From Rhipidocladum racemiflorum (taxonomy: Eukaryota; Streptophyta; Magnoliopsida; Poales; Poaceae): a stretch of DNA of 64,000 nt. Below, piece after piece: positions 46,301 through 58,000 of the stretch. How positions within the stretch are numbered: position 1 is the first letter of the stretch; every line of letters begins with the position of its first letter. The stretch is from NCBI GenBank assembly GCA_036346355.1, contig CM070577.1, forward strand, positions 13,143,666 to 13,207,665, read 5' to 3'. The notes under the pieces are model-generated. The model ran no database searches. It saw only the letters and a list, made by a program, of their open reading frames with translations, and was not told the DNA's origin. Position numbers and translations under genes: made by a program.

Positions 46301-47867
46301 GGTTGAATGAAACAAAAATTTATGTTTGAAAAAGTTTTATAATGTCACTTTACTTTTCTCTGACACATTTTATACTACTGCAAATTATTTCTATCGAAAA
46401 TTTTTGAGATCAAGATTTCTATTGGAAGATGGTGTGAGCATAGTGATATCATAATTTCTATCTTGGCCAAAGCTATAAAAGAAAAGTTTGAAAAGTATTG
46501 GGACATGAGCAATATGGCTTTGGCAGTGACAACCTTTGTTGATCCTAGGTATAAACACAAGATGATAGAGTTGTACTTGTCTAAAATATATCACCATGAG
46601 ATGGTTGAGTTAGAGAAGGTGGAATTTATGAATGTTATTAATGAGTTATTTGCATTTTATTCATCTAGCATCAACAAGTCATCTACTTTGCAAGAGTGTG
46701 ATTTGGCTTTTAACTCAAAGAATCACTTATTGGATGATAAGGATGATGATGAAGTTGATATTGACATTGATGTGTTGTATCACACTACTGGCAATGAAAG
46801 CAATATGTCTGAATTAGATGTCTACATGAGTGAAGGACTATTGAAGTTCAATGATGGTGATGGAGCATTTGATGTGCTATCATGGTGGAAGGGGCAAATG
46901 ACAGCTTTTCCTATTCTTTCTTGCCTTGCTTGTGATGTGTTATCTATGCAAGTGTCTACGGTTGCTTTAGAGTCGGCATTTAGCGCCGGTGGACATGTTA
47001 TTGATCCATTTCGTTGTCGTCTTGATGCTGAAACTATTGAGGCCTTAGTTTGTACAAAGGATTGGATGATTGCTTCACGAAATGGTAAATTATTATCTTG
47101 CTTATGTGGCTTTCTTTATGTATTATGTATATGTCTTTGTTCATTATTACTAATTTGTTGTTTATCAATTTCAGATTCAGAGGATAAAATAGAAACCTTT
47201 ATTGAAGATATGAATGCTATGGGGATGAAGGACGATGTTGAAACTTGAGAATTGAGACCTTCATGCATGCATGATGAACTTTATTTCATTTATTAATTGT
47301 ACTCTATATGTTGAACTATGTGTTTGAATTGAACTCTATGTGTGCTGAAGTCTATGTGTGAATTGCACTCCCTCTGTTGGAGTGTGTATTAATTGGACTT
47401 TATGTTGAATTATGTATGTTTATTGGCTTTTATGTATTGAATATTGTATTAATTAGATTCTATGTTGGACTATGTGTGTTTATTGGACTCTATGTGTTAG
47501 ATTATGTATTAATTAGACTCTATGTTGGAGTACGTGTGTTTATTCAACTCTATGTGTTGTATTATATCTTAATTTGGCTCTATGTGTTGAATTATGTGTG
47601 ATAATTGGATGTGTGTTAGTTAAATTATTTTTATCACATACTTTGATCCTAGGAGTTTGCGTACTATTCGACTAAGTACCTGTTATCCGTATTGTACTCA
47701 TCCATATAATATCTGGTATCCATTTTCCACCCGTTCGTAAATACCCGGTATCCGTATCCTACCCGATTTTTCACTACCCGTATCCGTACTCATATCCGAA
47801 AAATATAATTATGGTAGGATAAAGGATGACCTACTACCCGATCATACCCCACCCGTTTTCACCCTTG
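43379..47867 (+). mobile_element. hAT transposon of RICESLEEPER type, 4.5 kb, perfect TSD ATGACAAG
   Basis: Starts TAGGGGTGAAAACAGG and ends with the complement of CAAGGGTGAAAACGGG. Exact 8-bp duplications ATGACAAG lie at 43371-43378 and 47868-47875. Subterminal regions are rich in TACCCG/CGGGTA motifs. One transposase gene is on the plus strand. Size and layout are those of an autonomous element, but the transposase is broken. Confidence 0.95.
44819..47248 (+). pseudogene. RICESLEEPER-like hAT transposase, BED finger to dimerisation domain, frameshifted
   Basis: In order: a low-complexity N-terminus rich in Lys/Ser/Thr (44819-45080); a BED zinc finger (WCKCNQCSH...NHLKFKH, 45325-45412); the core IDMWTSIQNKAYMCVIVHW (about 45705); LFALSLDNASSNEVAVDV and FHVRCANHILNLVARDGLQ (45886-46045); the RNase-H-like insert FDKYW-type segment AIKEKFEKYWDMSNMALAV (46470); and the dimerisation motif ALESAFSAGGHVIDPFRCRL (46965-47025). 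A GT-AG intron at about 47084-47174 leads to the final exon DSEDKIETFIEDMN. Frames change near 45850 and 46320, and a TAG precedes KLFALS. It is probably inactive, but all domains are present. Confidence 0.9.
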
Positions 47868-47945
47868 ATGACAAGGCCATAATTTTGTATGTTTCCTGGG
47901 AGGTTTGAGGCCAATTTTTGATTTCAATGTGATGTGTATATGTAG

Positions 47946-49365
47946 TTGTTTTACTGCTTGGGCGAGCTAAATGATTCTCTATCATATACACTTAGCGTCG
48001 AACCCCTATTTGATGTCTCAGATGATTTGGATTATGCTCATACACTTTTAGGTACGGAATTGCCTCGATTTTTTATCAATTTCTGATTGGCATTTTTTAA
48101 AAACTATGTTCATAGGATAATTTGCTTGTTTTTCCCTTCAGCAAAAGCATTAGATGAATATAACAGCATCAGATCGAGTGCTTCCAAAGTTACAGAGAAA
48201 GAAGAAATGATGTACCCAAGATTGGAGACCATTGTGGAGACAATGCTGAAGTACGATGGTATCCACTTCATCCTTCGGTTTCTAACAAATGCAATGCCCA
48301 TCACATATCTCATAAGTACTTCTTTCAGCTGCATTACCAATGGTAAATATCAACAAGCCATGGGTATGGTTGTTGAATGCAGGAGATTTGATAAGCTGGA
48401 GGAAGCAATCTCTCGATGTGATAATATTCATGGGGCTCTTTCTTATTGCATCAACCATCAATATGTCAACCATTGTGAATATTGCTGTGAGGTAAGGGCA
48501 TGATGAGGTAAGTTGGAATTATAAATTCCGTCTATTGCCTAATTTCTTAGAAATACTTTTTTGTTATTGTCATACAGCAACTAAAGCACACAAAATTTTA
48601 GAATATCATCGAGTGACACCAAAATTTCATGTTTTTATCTTTCCAGATTCTTCGATGTCTTATCAAAAATATACCAAACATTGTCAAATCCAGTTTATTT
48701 GAGAATTTGCCAGTGTCTTATGTTTTTGGGTGAGCCTGATACTATTGCAAATATCTTGGACAAGCTTTTTCTGGAAGCAAGGTATGCATTCGTTAAAAAA
48801 AAAGAATTTACTTTGTTCTGCATCATTAACAAGTGATTAACTCAGTTTTTCGCATAAAACCATGTGTTTATTCTTAAGGATGATGCTCTCGTTGCATTCA
48901 AAATTGCTTTTGATCTTGCTGAAAACGAAAATCAGACCTTCGTCCTCAGTGTGCAGAATCATCTTGACACACTGAGTAGGCAGACTTCAGCCTTACCCGG
49001 TGATCAAATTGGTAATGCTGCTACATAACCATCTGTGGATGTTCAGATGAGGGACGATGTTACCACATCAAATGGAAGTGCTCACACTGTGGATCCAAAT
49101 GAGGTAGCACGTGCTGATATGTTGAAAAAATTAAGGGGACACTGTCATGGGAGACATCTATTCAGTCAACATTACAGTTTTTACATAGCCATAATAAGTA
49201 AAATGATAGTATCTGACTAAACTATAACAACCAAGTTTTTATATTTTATTAATTTGGTTATTTGATTTGACAGGTCTGATCTTTTGATTTTGAAGACTAA
49301 AGCAAGCTGTATAAATGAAGAACAGTGTTTGCCACAGTGCAGTACATATACAACTGCAGTCAAGC
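47946..49365 (+). pseudogene. RPN2: 26S proteasome regulatory subunit RPN2 (PSMD1), N-terminal fragment with introns
   Basis: RPN2 is a non-ATPase scaffold of the 19S lid-base region. Six exon remnants follow the family order: FYCLGELNDSLSYTLSVEPLFDVSDD (47946-48051); AKALDEYNSIRSSA (48142-48250); ITNGKYQQAMGMVVECRRFDKLEEA and CDNIHGALSYCIN (48329-48491); ILRCLIK then, after a one-base shift, ICQCLMFLGEPDTIANILDK (48647-48781); DDALVAFKIAFDLAENENQ and SVDVQMRDD...AHTVDPNEVARAD (48879-49197); SDLLILK (49274-49365). GT-AG introns are kept, so this came by DNA duplication and not by retroposition. Disruptions include an A-run frameshift near 48670, a TAA at 49026-49028 and further shifts. The full protein has about 1,000 residues; the rest is absent. 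Confidence 0.92.
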
Positions 49366-50729
49366 TACGATTAAGTTTCAATGATCTATAGGTTATTCAA
49401 TGCAAACAAAATGCTGTTGTGCTATAATTCTATGCCTTTCATGTAGTACAGTGTGATGAGAACGAAAGTATTACAAAGACAGTAAAAAGGGGAATGCAAT
49501 GACATTCATACTCTTGCTTCGAGTTGTGCTATAATTCTATGCCTTTCATGTAGACCAGGTAATCGATCTACCAGTAAAATCGAGCGAGGTTTTGTTGGTC
49601 GACACAAAAACCAAACGGCAAACGTGGATGCGCACATGTACTGCGAGGTTTTTTTTGGTTACCACGCGGAGATCGGCCGGCCGGGCGCGGCAAGGCGGAG
49701 GCGGAGAGAAAGCACGTAGCGGCGCGAGGAGCGGCCGCGGGTTGTTCGGCTCTTCGAGGTTCGGCCGTTGGGGTATTCGACGGCTGAGATCACGCGTGCA
49801 GCGTGCTAACTGCCGAGTGGGTTTGGTAAATCAGTGGACTGTGGCACTGTGTGGAGGAACCTAGGTGTATTTGGCTTTCCTGCTCACTTTTTTTTTCATT
49901 TTGGTCTTATCTGGAATGATCATCTTTATCATCTACCGTGCTTCTCAATAATGGTAGATCACCCACCGGCTAACTCCACTGCGATAACTCCACCCTACTT
50001 TGAGCTCGCGTATCACGGAACGTAGCTACCGAGCTCGAACATCGTAGTACCGCCGAGCTAGCTCATTTGCTGCGGTAGGTGCAGTGCCAATAATCTATCA
50101 TGGTAGGTAACATATATTAATTGCCGATGCTTTTGCAGTCGAAAAAAGAGTTAGATTTATAATTTATTCGAAGAGGACCAATAATGAAAACAAAAGTTTG
50201 AAATGGCCATTGGCCGGAGTTCTCGTGTGGACTGAGTAGGCCTGTTCGTGCGGCACGGGCACGGGTGCTAACTGCAAGGTGGACATGGAGTTTACCTACG
50301 CCGAGGCCTTGTTTGGGCTGGGCTTGCTCGTGTGGCGTGGCCACGGTGGTGGCCGCTGGGCTTGTGGACCGTGCGCGCCGACTTCCGAGTATTCTTGGGC
50401 ATTTTTGAGCGTACGGCGTAGGGCGTGCCGGCGTGGCATTTTTGAGCCAGGCGCTAGGCGAAATTTATTGTGAGTTTGACCTGAACAATTCCTTCAGAAT
50501 TCTACCTTGCGGAAGTCCTACGTTCCAAGAAAAGGGCTTTCGCCGGTTACTGCTTTTCCATAGCCTCTCCAGTTATTGTAGTATCATCTGGTGTAGTCTT
50601 TTGTGGAGAGAATATCTCGTTAACGAACACTTACAATCCTAAGCAAAATATCTTAAGCTTTAGACTCACTTCATAAATGTTCTTCTTTAGGCTTGAACAA
50701 ATAATGAAAAGGGGAAGCTTACTACGAAG
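49366..50729. other. Intergenic sequence, no gene recognised
   Basis: A 30-bp direct repeat GTGCTATAATTCTATGCCTT(TCATGTAG) occurs at about 49417 and 49527. A motif 'CAGTGCCAATAATCTA' near 50081 is the complement of text near 53370 and suggests a shared MITE family. Other open frames here show no known domain. Confidence 0.45.
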
Positions 50730-51182
50730 CATGGTTTAAAATCTCGGTGAAATTTTGAAAATCTCGATCGAGATCTCGGATTTCGGATCCCTGCTATCCT
50801 AAATCCCGACCGAATAAAAATAAAAATAAATAAATAAATAAAATGCTACGGTTATCTCAGAAATCTTAGCGATATCTTGGTAATTTCGGCCAAAATCTCG
50901 GATATTTTGAACGGATTTTAATTTTTGTGGGCCGGATTTGAGGTCAAGACCATCTACAAAAAAAATTTGATGTGTTTTTGACCATTTTTCGATCGGTTTA
51001 AGTTGATTGAGATCTCGATAATTTCAGCTGAAATCTTGTAAATTATGGTTAAAAAATAAATCGGATTTGAAAATTAGTTTTTGGATTTTATCGAAATTTT
51101 ATTAGAAATTTTGAGATCTCGTCAAAATTTTAGATTTCGATCACCTCTAAGATATATACCAAAAATAAAATTTAAAACCTTA
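50730..51182. mobile_element. hAT-like element, CATGGTTYAAAAT family, copy B
   Basis: Starts CATGGTTTAAAATCTCGG and ends with the complement of TAAGGTTTTAAATTT. Flanks CTACGAAG (50722-50729) and CTACAAAG (51183-51190) form an 8-bp TSD with one mismatch. The interior has GAGATCTCGGA and GAAATTT motifs like copies A and C. No ORF was seen. Confidence 0.65.
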
Positions 51183-51460
51183 CTACAAAGACAAGATAGT
51201 TCAAGAACTTTCGGCAGGAGGTCGCGTGCTTTGATTTTCGTATATTGACCGGTTTTATTGATCTTTTGGACGTCGACGGTGGGCCCAAATTTCAGAAGAT
51301 TTATGAATGTTGCATTCGTTCGGACTCTCGCCACTGCCAGCGCCGCACATGGAAGGCTTCACTTGCTAACGCTGATTGAATGTGAGACAGCTGACGGGAA
51401 AAAAAACGCTGAAAAACCATAACAACCACAGCAGATCAATCAAAATGCACTAATTGAATA

Positions 51461-51695
51461 CTCCCTCCGTCCCACAAAGAGTGTATTTCTAGGTTTTTTA
51501 AGACAGATTAGTGTGAAAGGTAAATGACTAATGTGACCCTCATTACTCCATACACAAGCATGCTGGTGCTTCGGTTTCCACAGGCATTTAAATGAGCATG
51601 CATACACTTACAGCTGAGCCCTACGGACTAAAGATACACTCATTGTGGGACAAAATTTAAACACTAGAAATACACTCTTTGTGGGACAGAGGGAG
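51461..51695. mobile_element. Stowaway MITE, 235 bp, TSD TA
   Basis: TIRs start CTCCCTCCGTCCCACAAAGA and are complemented at the right end (TCTTTGTGGGACAGAGGGAG). TA dinucleotides at 51459-51460 and 51696-51697 are the Tc1/mariner target duplication. Confidence 0.93.
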
Positions 51696-52293
51696 TAATT
51701 AAAACAATCACAAAGAACATACGGATATAAAAAAAAACAAACCTGTCTTCTCTTTATTAAATTGACTCTCTGATATAATGGGACACCACAATTATAATAA
51801 GAACCATTTAGAGCTAGATTCGGATTCACAGATAGAGTTCAATCATATCTCAACAACTAAGACATGTTATATCTCAACATTTATTCTGGGATAAATATTG
51901 CGTAATACATATGTCTCATAAAAACTTCTTTCAAAAACTTAGTGAGAAAAAAGATGAAGAAATCTTTTGATTCGGATTCGCCCATAAAAATATAGAATCC
52001 AATCCTATTTCAACAATCATAATTAAGAATAATGTTATATTTCGTTCTCTTTGTAGTAGTGAAGTAGTCTTGGATAATGTGGAGCTCGTGCCGTCCCTCC
52101 TTCGAGAAAAAGGTAAACACGTACTGCATACGTGCTGGAGATACTCTGCAACTGGTACATCCTTCCCCGTCAGCAATACGGCACGAAAGGCTCGCAAATT
52201 CGAGTTCAATTTGTTCAAATCAATCGCAAAGCTAGACTAAAACTAGCTAGCTACAGGATTTCAGCATTACAACGAGCCAATGTATCTCTCTAA

Positions 52294-53014
52294 GAGCAAG
52301 TACAATAAGGTCACATCAACTGGCTCTTAGCTTGTACATGTCAGTATTTGTCTATGTGAAAGAGTGAGAAACGATGAGAGAGAAGATAGCTGGCTCTTAT
52401 TTATGGGCTGTTTGGTTGGCTGCATCTGAAGGGAATTGGCTCTGAAGATGCAATATTTCACTGTTTGGTTGGCTTCTCAGGTCCTGGGCTAGGCTCCTAC
52501 GATGCAAGTTGCCCCTGGGAGCCAGGCTCTGCAGAAACGAAAAAATCGAGCGTTTCCGCCGGGCCTGGCTCCGCTGGTGCGAACTCTTCGCTCCGCAGGG
52601 CTAGTCTCCAGCCGCCTCGGTGCACGATCTCATCCCCCAGGACCCCCACGCAAGGGTTTCTCCCCAGCCGCCTCGCACGCAAGGGTTCCACGCCGGCACC
52701 TCCATCCGCCGGTTTGGGGTTGCGCGTGGCTCTGTGACAAGTGAGAGATGGAGGGCCAGCGTCTGGCCGTCGTCCAGCCGCCCGGCGTCTTGGGCGGCTG
52801 GCGGCCGGTCAGCTGGGCCGGGCTGAGTTGAGAAGGCAACCAAACAGCCCATTAGTAGCCAGCTTTGCACGGATGCATAGTAAATCATTTATGTACAAGA
52901 GAGAAGAGATGGTTATTGCACAACATTTAGAGACAACTTTTAGAGACAGCTATTGTATAAGCTGACTTTTTGCTTACTATTAGCCTGCAGTGGGTTTTAC
53001 TACCGTACTTGCTC
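52294..53014. mobile_element. Tourist-like MITE, TSD TAA, hosting another element
   Basis: TIR GAGCAAGTAC and the complement GTACTTGCTC, with TAA at 52291-52293 and 53015-53017. Without the nested 448-bp element it is about 270 bp, a usual Tourist size. Confidence 0.85.
52404..52851. mobile_element. PIF/Harbinger-like element carrying a PP2C 5' fragment (Pack-type)
   Basis: TIR TGGGCTGTTTGGTTGGC and its complement are flanked by TTA at 52401-52403 and 52852-52854, inside the Tourist MITE. The GC-rich interior from about 52679 to 52835 matches 54174-54300, including CCGGCACCTCCATCCGCCGG and the start region of a protein phosphatase 2C gene. This is therefore a captured host-gene fragment, not transposase. 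Confidence 0.8.
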
Positions 53015-53017
53015 TAA

Positions 53018-54173
53018 ACTAGAGCAGCGCGACTCCTACATGACAGATACATAGATATCATACGGGATACGGGCGTATTAAACACGATCGAATATCTACG
53101 TACGAGGCTCATAGCCTGCTAAGTAGATAGTAGCGCCAAAGATCGCGAAGGCTCCTCGCTAAGGGCGACAATCTTCGGCCGATCGCCTCCTTTGCTGACC
53201 AAAAGAAGGGCAGGCAGGCGAACTTTTCGTGAGGCCTTGCCTTATTCAGTCTACATGCATTTTTCTTTTCACTTCTATATTCGTTGTAAATGCAATCGTA
53301 AATCTAACTCTCTTTTCTACCGTGAAAGCACTGTTAGATAATACGTGTCATCTTTCAGATTTCTCTGCCATGGCAGATTATTGGCACTGAAGCTTCCCGT
53401 CTACCAAGTTTCGGTACCACGACAAGTATCTACCGAACTCAGGTACTATGATACCCGTCTAGTCACGTAGCCCTAACTCGACAATAAGCTTTCACCGTGG
53501 GCCAAGCCACCTGTTTAGTACATAAATGCGATAGGTGATATGTCACATGTTGCTATTTTCAGTGTCAAGAGCAGACCAGTTTTACAAATTTATTCGATTT
53601 GATTTTAAAAAAAATCATCGGGAGCATAAAAAATGCTAAGGATTCACTTTTCTCTAATGCTACCGCCTAAGCGGCAAGGTTTTAAAAACCATCGGTTTTC
53701 AATCGAATGTAGCAAAAACCGACCTTACCGAGCCGATTCGACAATTAGGCCCGATCCAACCCACTCAAAGTTCGCACGCTATACATCCCATTCTGTGAAG
53801 CTTCAAACACATTCATTGCACTCTTCACGCTGAGCTCTCGTTGTCGCCGGCGTCTCCGTCCAGGACTGCCCACCGCTAGCCATCCTCACACATGATATTA
53901 CACAAAAACTAGATGACAATTTAGGTAAGGATTGTGGGAATTTTTGTTTATAGCATTCACTAATGTAATGCCTTTTATTAGCTAAAATTTGGAAGAAGAA
54001 AAAAAACTCGAGTTATAATAGCTTATATTAAAAGAAAGAGTCAATATCAAGTACAATCTAAATTATGAAATTTAGAATAGACAATTAAGGAAATTTAGCA
54101 AATTGACTTCGATACTATTTTCAAAGTAAATCCATAAATAAATAAAAATTATAATAAAAATTTAGCAAATTTA
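53018..54173. other. Intergenic AT-rich sequence, no gene recognised
   Basis: Contains 'CAGATTATTGGCACTG' at about 53370 (complement of a motif near 50085) and 'CGGTTTTCAATCGAA' text near 53692 that resembles other degenerate repeats in the window. No coding signal was seen. Confidence 0.45.
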
Positions 54174-54570
54174 GCAAGGGTTCCACGCCGGCACCTCCAT
54201 CCGCCGGTTTGGGGTTGCGTGGCTCTGTGACGCGCGGGGAGATGGAGGAGCAGCGTACCGCCGTCGTCCGTGCCGACGTCTTGAGGCGATTCTTGGCTGG
54301 CCAGTCTGGCCCGACGGCTGGGCCTCAACGCCGCAGCGCTCATTTGCCCGGCCATCTGTTCGGCGTGTTTGACGGCCACGGCGGCGCCGAGTTACGCAGG
54401 CTTGGAACGATTGGAAGCGTTTGATTGGTCGCAGCGCGCAGCCTAGCTCATTATCTGACGATTTGTTGGCTCCGTGTTGTTGTGTAGGTGGCGAACTATT
54501 GCTGGGAGAGGTTGCACGTCGTCTTGAGCAACGAGCTGAGGAAGGTCGGTAAGGATTTGGAAATGTTAAG
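54174..54570 (+). pseudogene. Protein phosphatase 2C (PP2C) fragment, exon 1 and start of exon 2
   Basis: ATG at 54242 opens a frame reaching FGVFDGHGGAE (54353-54391), the metal-binding PP2C signature, whose first Asp coordinates Mg/Mn in the family. The next PP2C residues, VANYCWERLHVVLSNELRKV, resume at 54488 after TGTGTAG, a good acceptor. The donor after GAG reads TTACGCAGG where GTACGCAGG is expected, so the splice site is mutated. The match stops after GKDLEM near 54567 and repeats follow. It lacks most of the roughly 280-residue catalytic domain, so it is a dead fragment. The first about 60 bp are shared with the PIF-like element at 52404-52851. Confidence 0.85.
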
Positions 54571-55061
54571 AGGAACTGATGATTTTGTTTGCTGCAAATG
54601 TGAACCGACATTAATATTTCAATTTGTTGACAATATGTCTAGAAGTGGCATCAGTGAAGTTGCTTCTGGCGTCTGCTGCATATAGCAAACAATTTCTATG
54701 CAGTACTGAATATCGAAAAAAAATTAGTATTTCGCATCCTCACCTTCCAAGAAATTTTTAAGAGGAACTGACAATTAGTATTCTTGTGACTTGTGAGTTC
54801 TCTGATCTTGAAAGAAGGCTTTTGAAATGTTAAGAGGAACTGAGGATTTTTTTTGCTGGAAATGTGAACCAAGCGGCCTTTAGCTTCATAGTTAACTCGT
54901 AGTATCAAGCTTTCGTTTCAAAAGAAACAAAAAAGTAGTATCAAGCAATCATCGTTCGTCAGCTTCATTAAGCCTAAAAAGGACAGCACTATAATATTGC
55001 GATGTTGGAATTTTAAAGAAATATCTGTGCCTTTTGAAATGTTTAGAGGAACTGAAGATTT
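54552..55061. repeat. Dispersed copies of a GAGGAACTGA repeat
   Basis: 'TTAAGAGGAACTGATGATTT' occurs at about 54566 and variants at about 54760, 54829 and 55043. Two copies extend through 'GCAAATGTGAACC' or 'GGAAATGTGAACC'. The first copy joins the end of the PP2C fragment. Copies are partial and unevenly spaced. Confidence 0.65.
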
Positions 55062-58000
55062 TGTTTAGAAATCCCCAAACCACTTCTAAAATATTCCAAA
55101 TATTCCCAAATGATTTTAAAAATCATTCCCCGGATTTTTGGACCTCCGTTCCTATTTTATCTCGCGTGGCTTTTGTTTAATGCCTGCGATCTGCACCCGA
55201 ATATTCAATTCCACAAAAATCATCCAAATTCAGCGGAACCAATTTTATTAGGTACCAAATATTCTAAAATGGTTCTAGGAATTTTTCCGGAATTTTTAGA
55301 CCATTTTTCCTATTTTTTTTCTCTAGGACGGATCGTTTGCGTAAAGGAGGACCAATGGGAAGGCGCCACGTGTCACGTGAATAGTGTCATCCCTAACCTC
55401 CAGCCAAAGGAAATGTACAGAGAGCTCCATTTTGCTTCAATGGCTAGTGCTTGTATTCAAATGCTCATAACTCCATCAATTTAATTTCAAAACGCGAACC
55501 GTCGGTTGCGTTGGATCCGCGGTGACGAGCTCTTGCCATTCCCCACCTCGGTGCGCCATCAATCCCGCCGGAAACGGCTCCATTCAAGAAAAACCGAAAA
55601 GCACTAAAATGCCATTAACTCGGGCGTTACACCTTCAAACGCCGCACCACCACCTCCATTCACTCCGTATAAAAGTCTCGGTTCCGGTGGTGTATCCCTT
55701 TTCCCCTCTACTCCACGTATGCGACCGTGAGATCAAGACAACCGGGGTTGGGTCGCACTTTTTCGGTGTTCTTCGTGTTCTTGCTCATAGCTTCTTCTCC
55801 GGTGAGCCATTCTTCATACCACTTGGTTCCTTGTGACCGTGGATGAGTCTAGCTTCTAACCCAATCATCAATTTTAGGATTTCTCAACCGTGGGCGACGA
55901 ATTTGGAGCTTTTGTCGTTTCGGCCGAACCTCCGTTCTTCGTCGATTTCTCCGATTCCGGTGAGTTTTGGTTCAATCCCTTCCTCCTAGAGGTCCCTAAG
56001 GTTGTACTCTAGAGGTTCTAGGCTTTTGTTTGATCCAAATCCGTGCGAAAATGATGCCAAAATCGGGTTTTTGGATGAAGTTGAAGCCTCTGTCATTTTG
56101 GTTGTCCTCTCTGTTCTTTTGGAAGTGCTCCTGTGCGTGCATGCTTGGGCCGGGCCCTGCCCGCCGTCGCGCCCGCCGGCGCTGCCGCCGCGTCGCCGCC
56201 TCGCCTCCGCCCAGCGCCACGCTGCGCTTCGCCGCCGGTGCCGCCGCCCATGCCGTCGCCGTGGCCATCCGCCGCCCACCAGCCGAGCCCCTCCATCCCC
56301 TCCTTTCCAAGCTCCTTTTTCCATCCATGGTGGCCATGGCTAAGCTTCAAGCTTGAAGAAGGCCTTGGGTCTATGACACATGGGCCCCACTTGCCATAGT
56401 CACACACCTAGTCAAAGTCCAAGTCAAAGCCAGCAGTTGACCAGTCAAACCGGAGAGGAATATTCCGGGAATATTCCCGGTTTTCCAATTTATTCGAAAT
56501 TCAAACTTCGAAAGCTCATAACTTTCTCATCCGAACTCTGTTTGACTCCATTCAAATTTCTAAATTCATCTACAATCAAGATCTACCTGTCAGTACTAAT
56601 TTTATAATTTTTGGATTTTATTTATTTTCTTTTATTTATTTATTGCCTCGTTTTGCGTGTAGTCGACGATCCCGTCGCGACCACCGATTCCGCCGCCAAA
56701 CTTCCCGCGTACGAAGACCTACCCAGGACAAAAGGCAAGTCTCCTTGACGCATATTGATCTCATGAATTATAAATGTTTTATACTGTTTTACAAATTGCA
56801 TGGCTATTTATATAAAAAGATGATATTGACGTTAAGCCGTTAGTTAATACCGATTGTTATACATGATCCTTTGTCGCCCTAGTATAGTAATCCACCAATA
56901 TCAATGTTTTTGGGAAAATAACCATGGACTGAGGGAATGACCGCTTGGAAGGCATTTTCGATGGAACCCCAGTTTAGAGTACACATGGGAAATAGATGAA
57001 TCTTAGTGATGATGTGAGGGCTGGTGATAGGAAATGGATATATGAATGGTGATCATCGAATATTGTAACGTTGGATTGTGGTAGTAGCTCATATTATAAG
57101 GGATTGGGGGAAATTTTGGAGGATGGATGGTATTGTGAAGTAGACATGATGGATTAGAGGGAATCATTACCAGTAGATAAACATGTTGACTCGGATTTCT
57201 TGGGTTGATAAAATAGTACCAAATGAGAATCAGAGTTAGTTGGATTATTAGTGCTTGTTGGAGAATTATTACTAACTGAGCGATTAAGAAATAGGTGATT
57301 GTGGAAATATAGATATGCGTTAATCATTTATGGAGAAGTGTGAATGACCCAGAATATTTGATGGTTTAGCAAATGATAATATTCCTTATTTTTGGTGGAT
57401 TAAAGTAGATGATTTAGAAGTGACGCTGTGAAAGATTAAATATATGCTATTATGAAGCATTATCGGTGGATTATATTTTAGATGATTAAAGATGATATTG
57501 TGAAGTATTCTTGGTGGTTAGTGGATGATTTTGTGAAATAGGGTCCCACGATAACCATTTATGTGGATTTATGAATAATGTAGATTATGCGTGATTCGTT
57601 TAAGGCGATCGGATGTCACTATGTATGAAGATCATTACAGTCGATGATTTAATAAAGTTTTGGTTTCGGGAGTCTTTGTTAAAAGATGCTTGGGGATGAG
57701 ATTGTGAATTGTTCTTGGTGGATCAAGTATATTACAAAATTAATCGATGTATTGATGAGGGGTAATCGATAATGAGAATTATATTTTGAGGAGATTGTTT
57801 CATATACAAACATGATTGTGGTTTAATATGATTTTGGAGTTATGATAGTACCAGGATATACTTCCTACTTGTGGATACTATATTGGATAGGATTATTCAT
57901 ATGATTGTAAGAGTATGACAATTTAAAGGTTATTGGATGTTACAGACTTGATTATAAGAATTGTAACCAAACCCTACAACTTACCTTTTATAAAAGAAAC

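Noticed and set aside
47377..47601. 74-codon frame of repeated Leu/Tyr/Val text
   Set aside because: Produced by a degenerate 'TATTAATTGGACTCTATGTG'-type tandem repeat in the 3' part of the hAT; not a protein.
55986..56407. Six overlapping open frames of 88-113 codons on both strands
   Set aside because: They lie in the GC-rich leader of a gypsy LTR; peptides are Ala/Arg/Pro runs and no frame is favoured.
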